Source of the DNA: Deltaproteobacteria bacterium
GTDB lineage: Bacteria; Desulfobacterota; Desulfobulbia; Desulfobulbales; BM004
Assembly (NCBI GenBank): GCA_019312985.1
Contig: JAFDCC010000221.1
Location: 1-8,741 of the forward strand
DNA length: 8,741 nt
Direction of reading: 5' to 3'
In this document: in pieces, positions 8,555 to 8,741 of the stretch
How the letters are laid out: the number at the start of each line of letters is the position of its first letter
How positions within the stretch are numbered: the stretch's first letter is position 1
Notes under the pieces: model-generated
What the model was told of the DNA's origin: nothing
Seen by the model: the letters and a program-made list of their open reading frames with translations, nothing else
Databases searched by the model: none
Translations under genes and position numbers: made by a program

Positions 8555-8741
8555 TCAAGCCTCCTTTACCATCATTGTCGAGGGCTCCAGGTTGAGAACC
8601 TTGCCGGCGGCGCCATCGTATTCATCCTTGATGATATTGAGCAGGATGGTCTCCTTTTCCGGCTGCAGAAGAATAATGGTATCAAAGAGGCCGTCCATCT
8701 CGTGGCAGGGAGCCGGCACCCCGGCAGCGCTGACGCGCTCG
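8555..8741 (-). CDS. 3' end of an unrecognised gene
   Basis: The last 61 codons of a reading frame are present, entering from the right edge and ending in TGA. The visible C-terminus includes PAPCHEMDGLFDTIILLQPE and ends STMMVKEA. It is soluble, with no membrane segment and one cysteine. An ATG lies 47 codons before the stop, but the frame stays open through the window edge, so the real start is probably outside. It sits 32 nt upstream of the hisA-type gene on the same strand, so the two may be co-transcribed. Codon usage looks like that of its neighbours. I do not recognise the family and assign no function. Confidence 0.7.
   Translation of the reverse strand, partial: ERVSAAGVPAPCHEMDGLFDTIILLQPEKETILLNIIKDEYDGAAGKVLNLEPSTMMVKEA

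Overview
This window reads as a chromosomal segment from a Gram-negative, sulfur-metabolising anaerobe. A deltaproteobacterial sulfate reducer or relative (Desulfobacterota, perhaps a Desulfobulbales-type organism) fits best. The evidence is a complete dsrM-K-J-O run followed by the start of dsrP, in the order typical of sulfate reducers, on moderately GC-rich DNA. The lineage is inferred from gene content only. The dsr genes alone do not show whether the organism reduces sulfate, disproportionates sulfur or oxidises sulfide.

Every recognised gene is on the minus strand, so transcription runs from the high coordinates to the low ones. In that order: the 3' end of an unrecognised gene (8555-8741); a HisA-type isomerase of the form best known from eukaryotes (7749-8522); the helicase RecD2 (5428-7671); a 245-bp, partly AT-rich intergenic region with a 14-bp perfect palindrome and a possible promoter; a small RsbRD N-terminal-domain-like protein (4628-5182); then dsrM (3511-4611), dsrK (1826-3505), dsrJ (1449-1826), dsrO (631-1449) and dsrP (1-542, running off the left edge).

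DsrMKJOP is a membrane complex linking a periplasmic or quinone electron pool to cytoplasmic sulfite-reduction chemistry. DsrP (NrfD-like) and DsrM (NarI-like cytochrome b) are the membrane subunits. DsrJ (triheme cytochrome c) and DsrO (Tat-exported ferredoxin) face the periplasm. DsrK (HdrD-like iron-sulfur protein) faces the cytoplasm, where the trisulfide of DsrC is its expected partner. Gene packing supports one operon: 16 nt, 5 nt, and two 1-base stop/start overlaps (TAATG), with a looser 88-nt gap only before dsrP. The RsbRD_N-like gene lies directly upstream of dsrM and is probably the first gene of the transcript.

I found no RNA gene, insertion sequence, CRISPR array or phage gene. 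Nothing here looks like a wholly new system. The points most worth a second look are the small sensor-like gene heading the dsr operon, the palindrome at its presumed promoter, the eukaryote-type HisA, the repeat-encoded Pro-Glu tail of DsrM, and the fourth non-heme cysteine of DsrJ.
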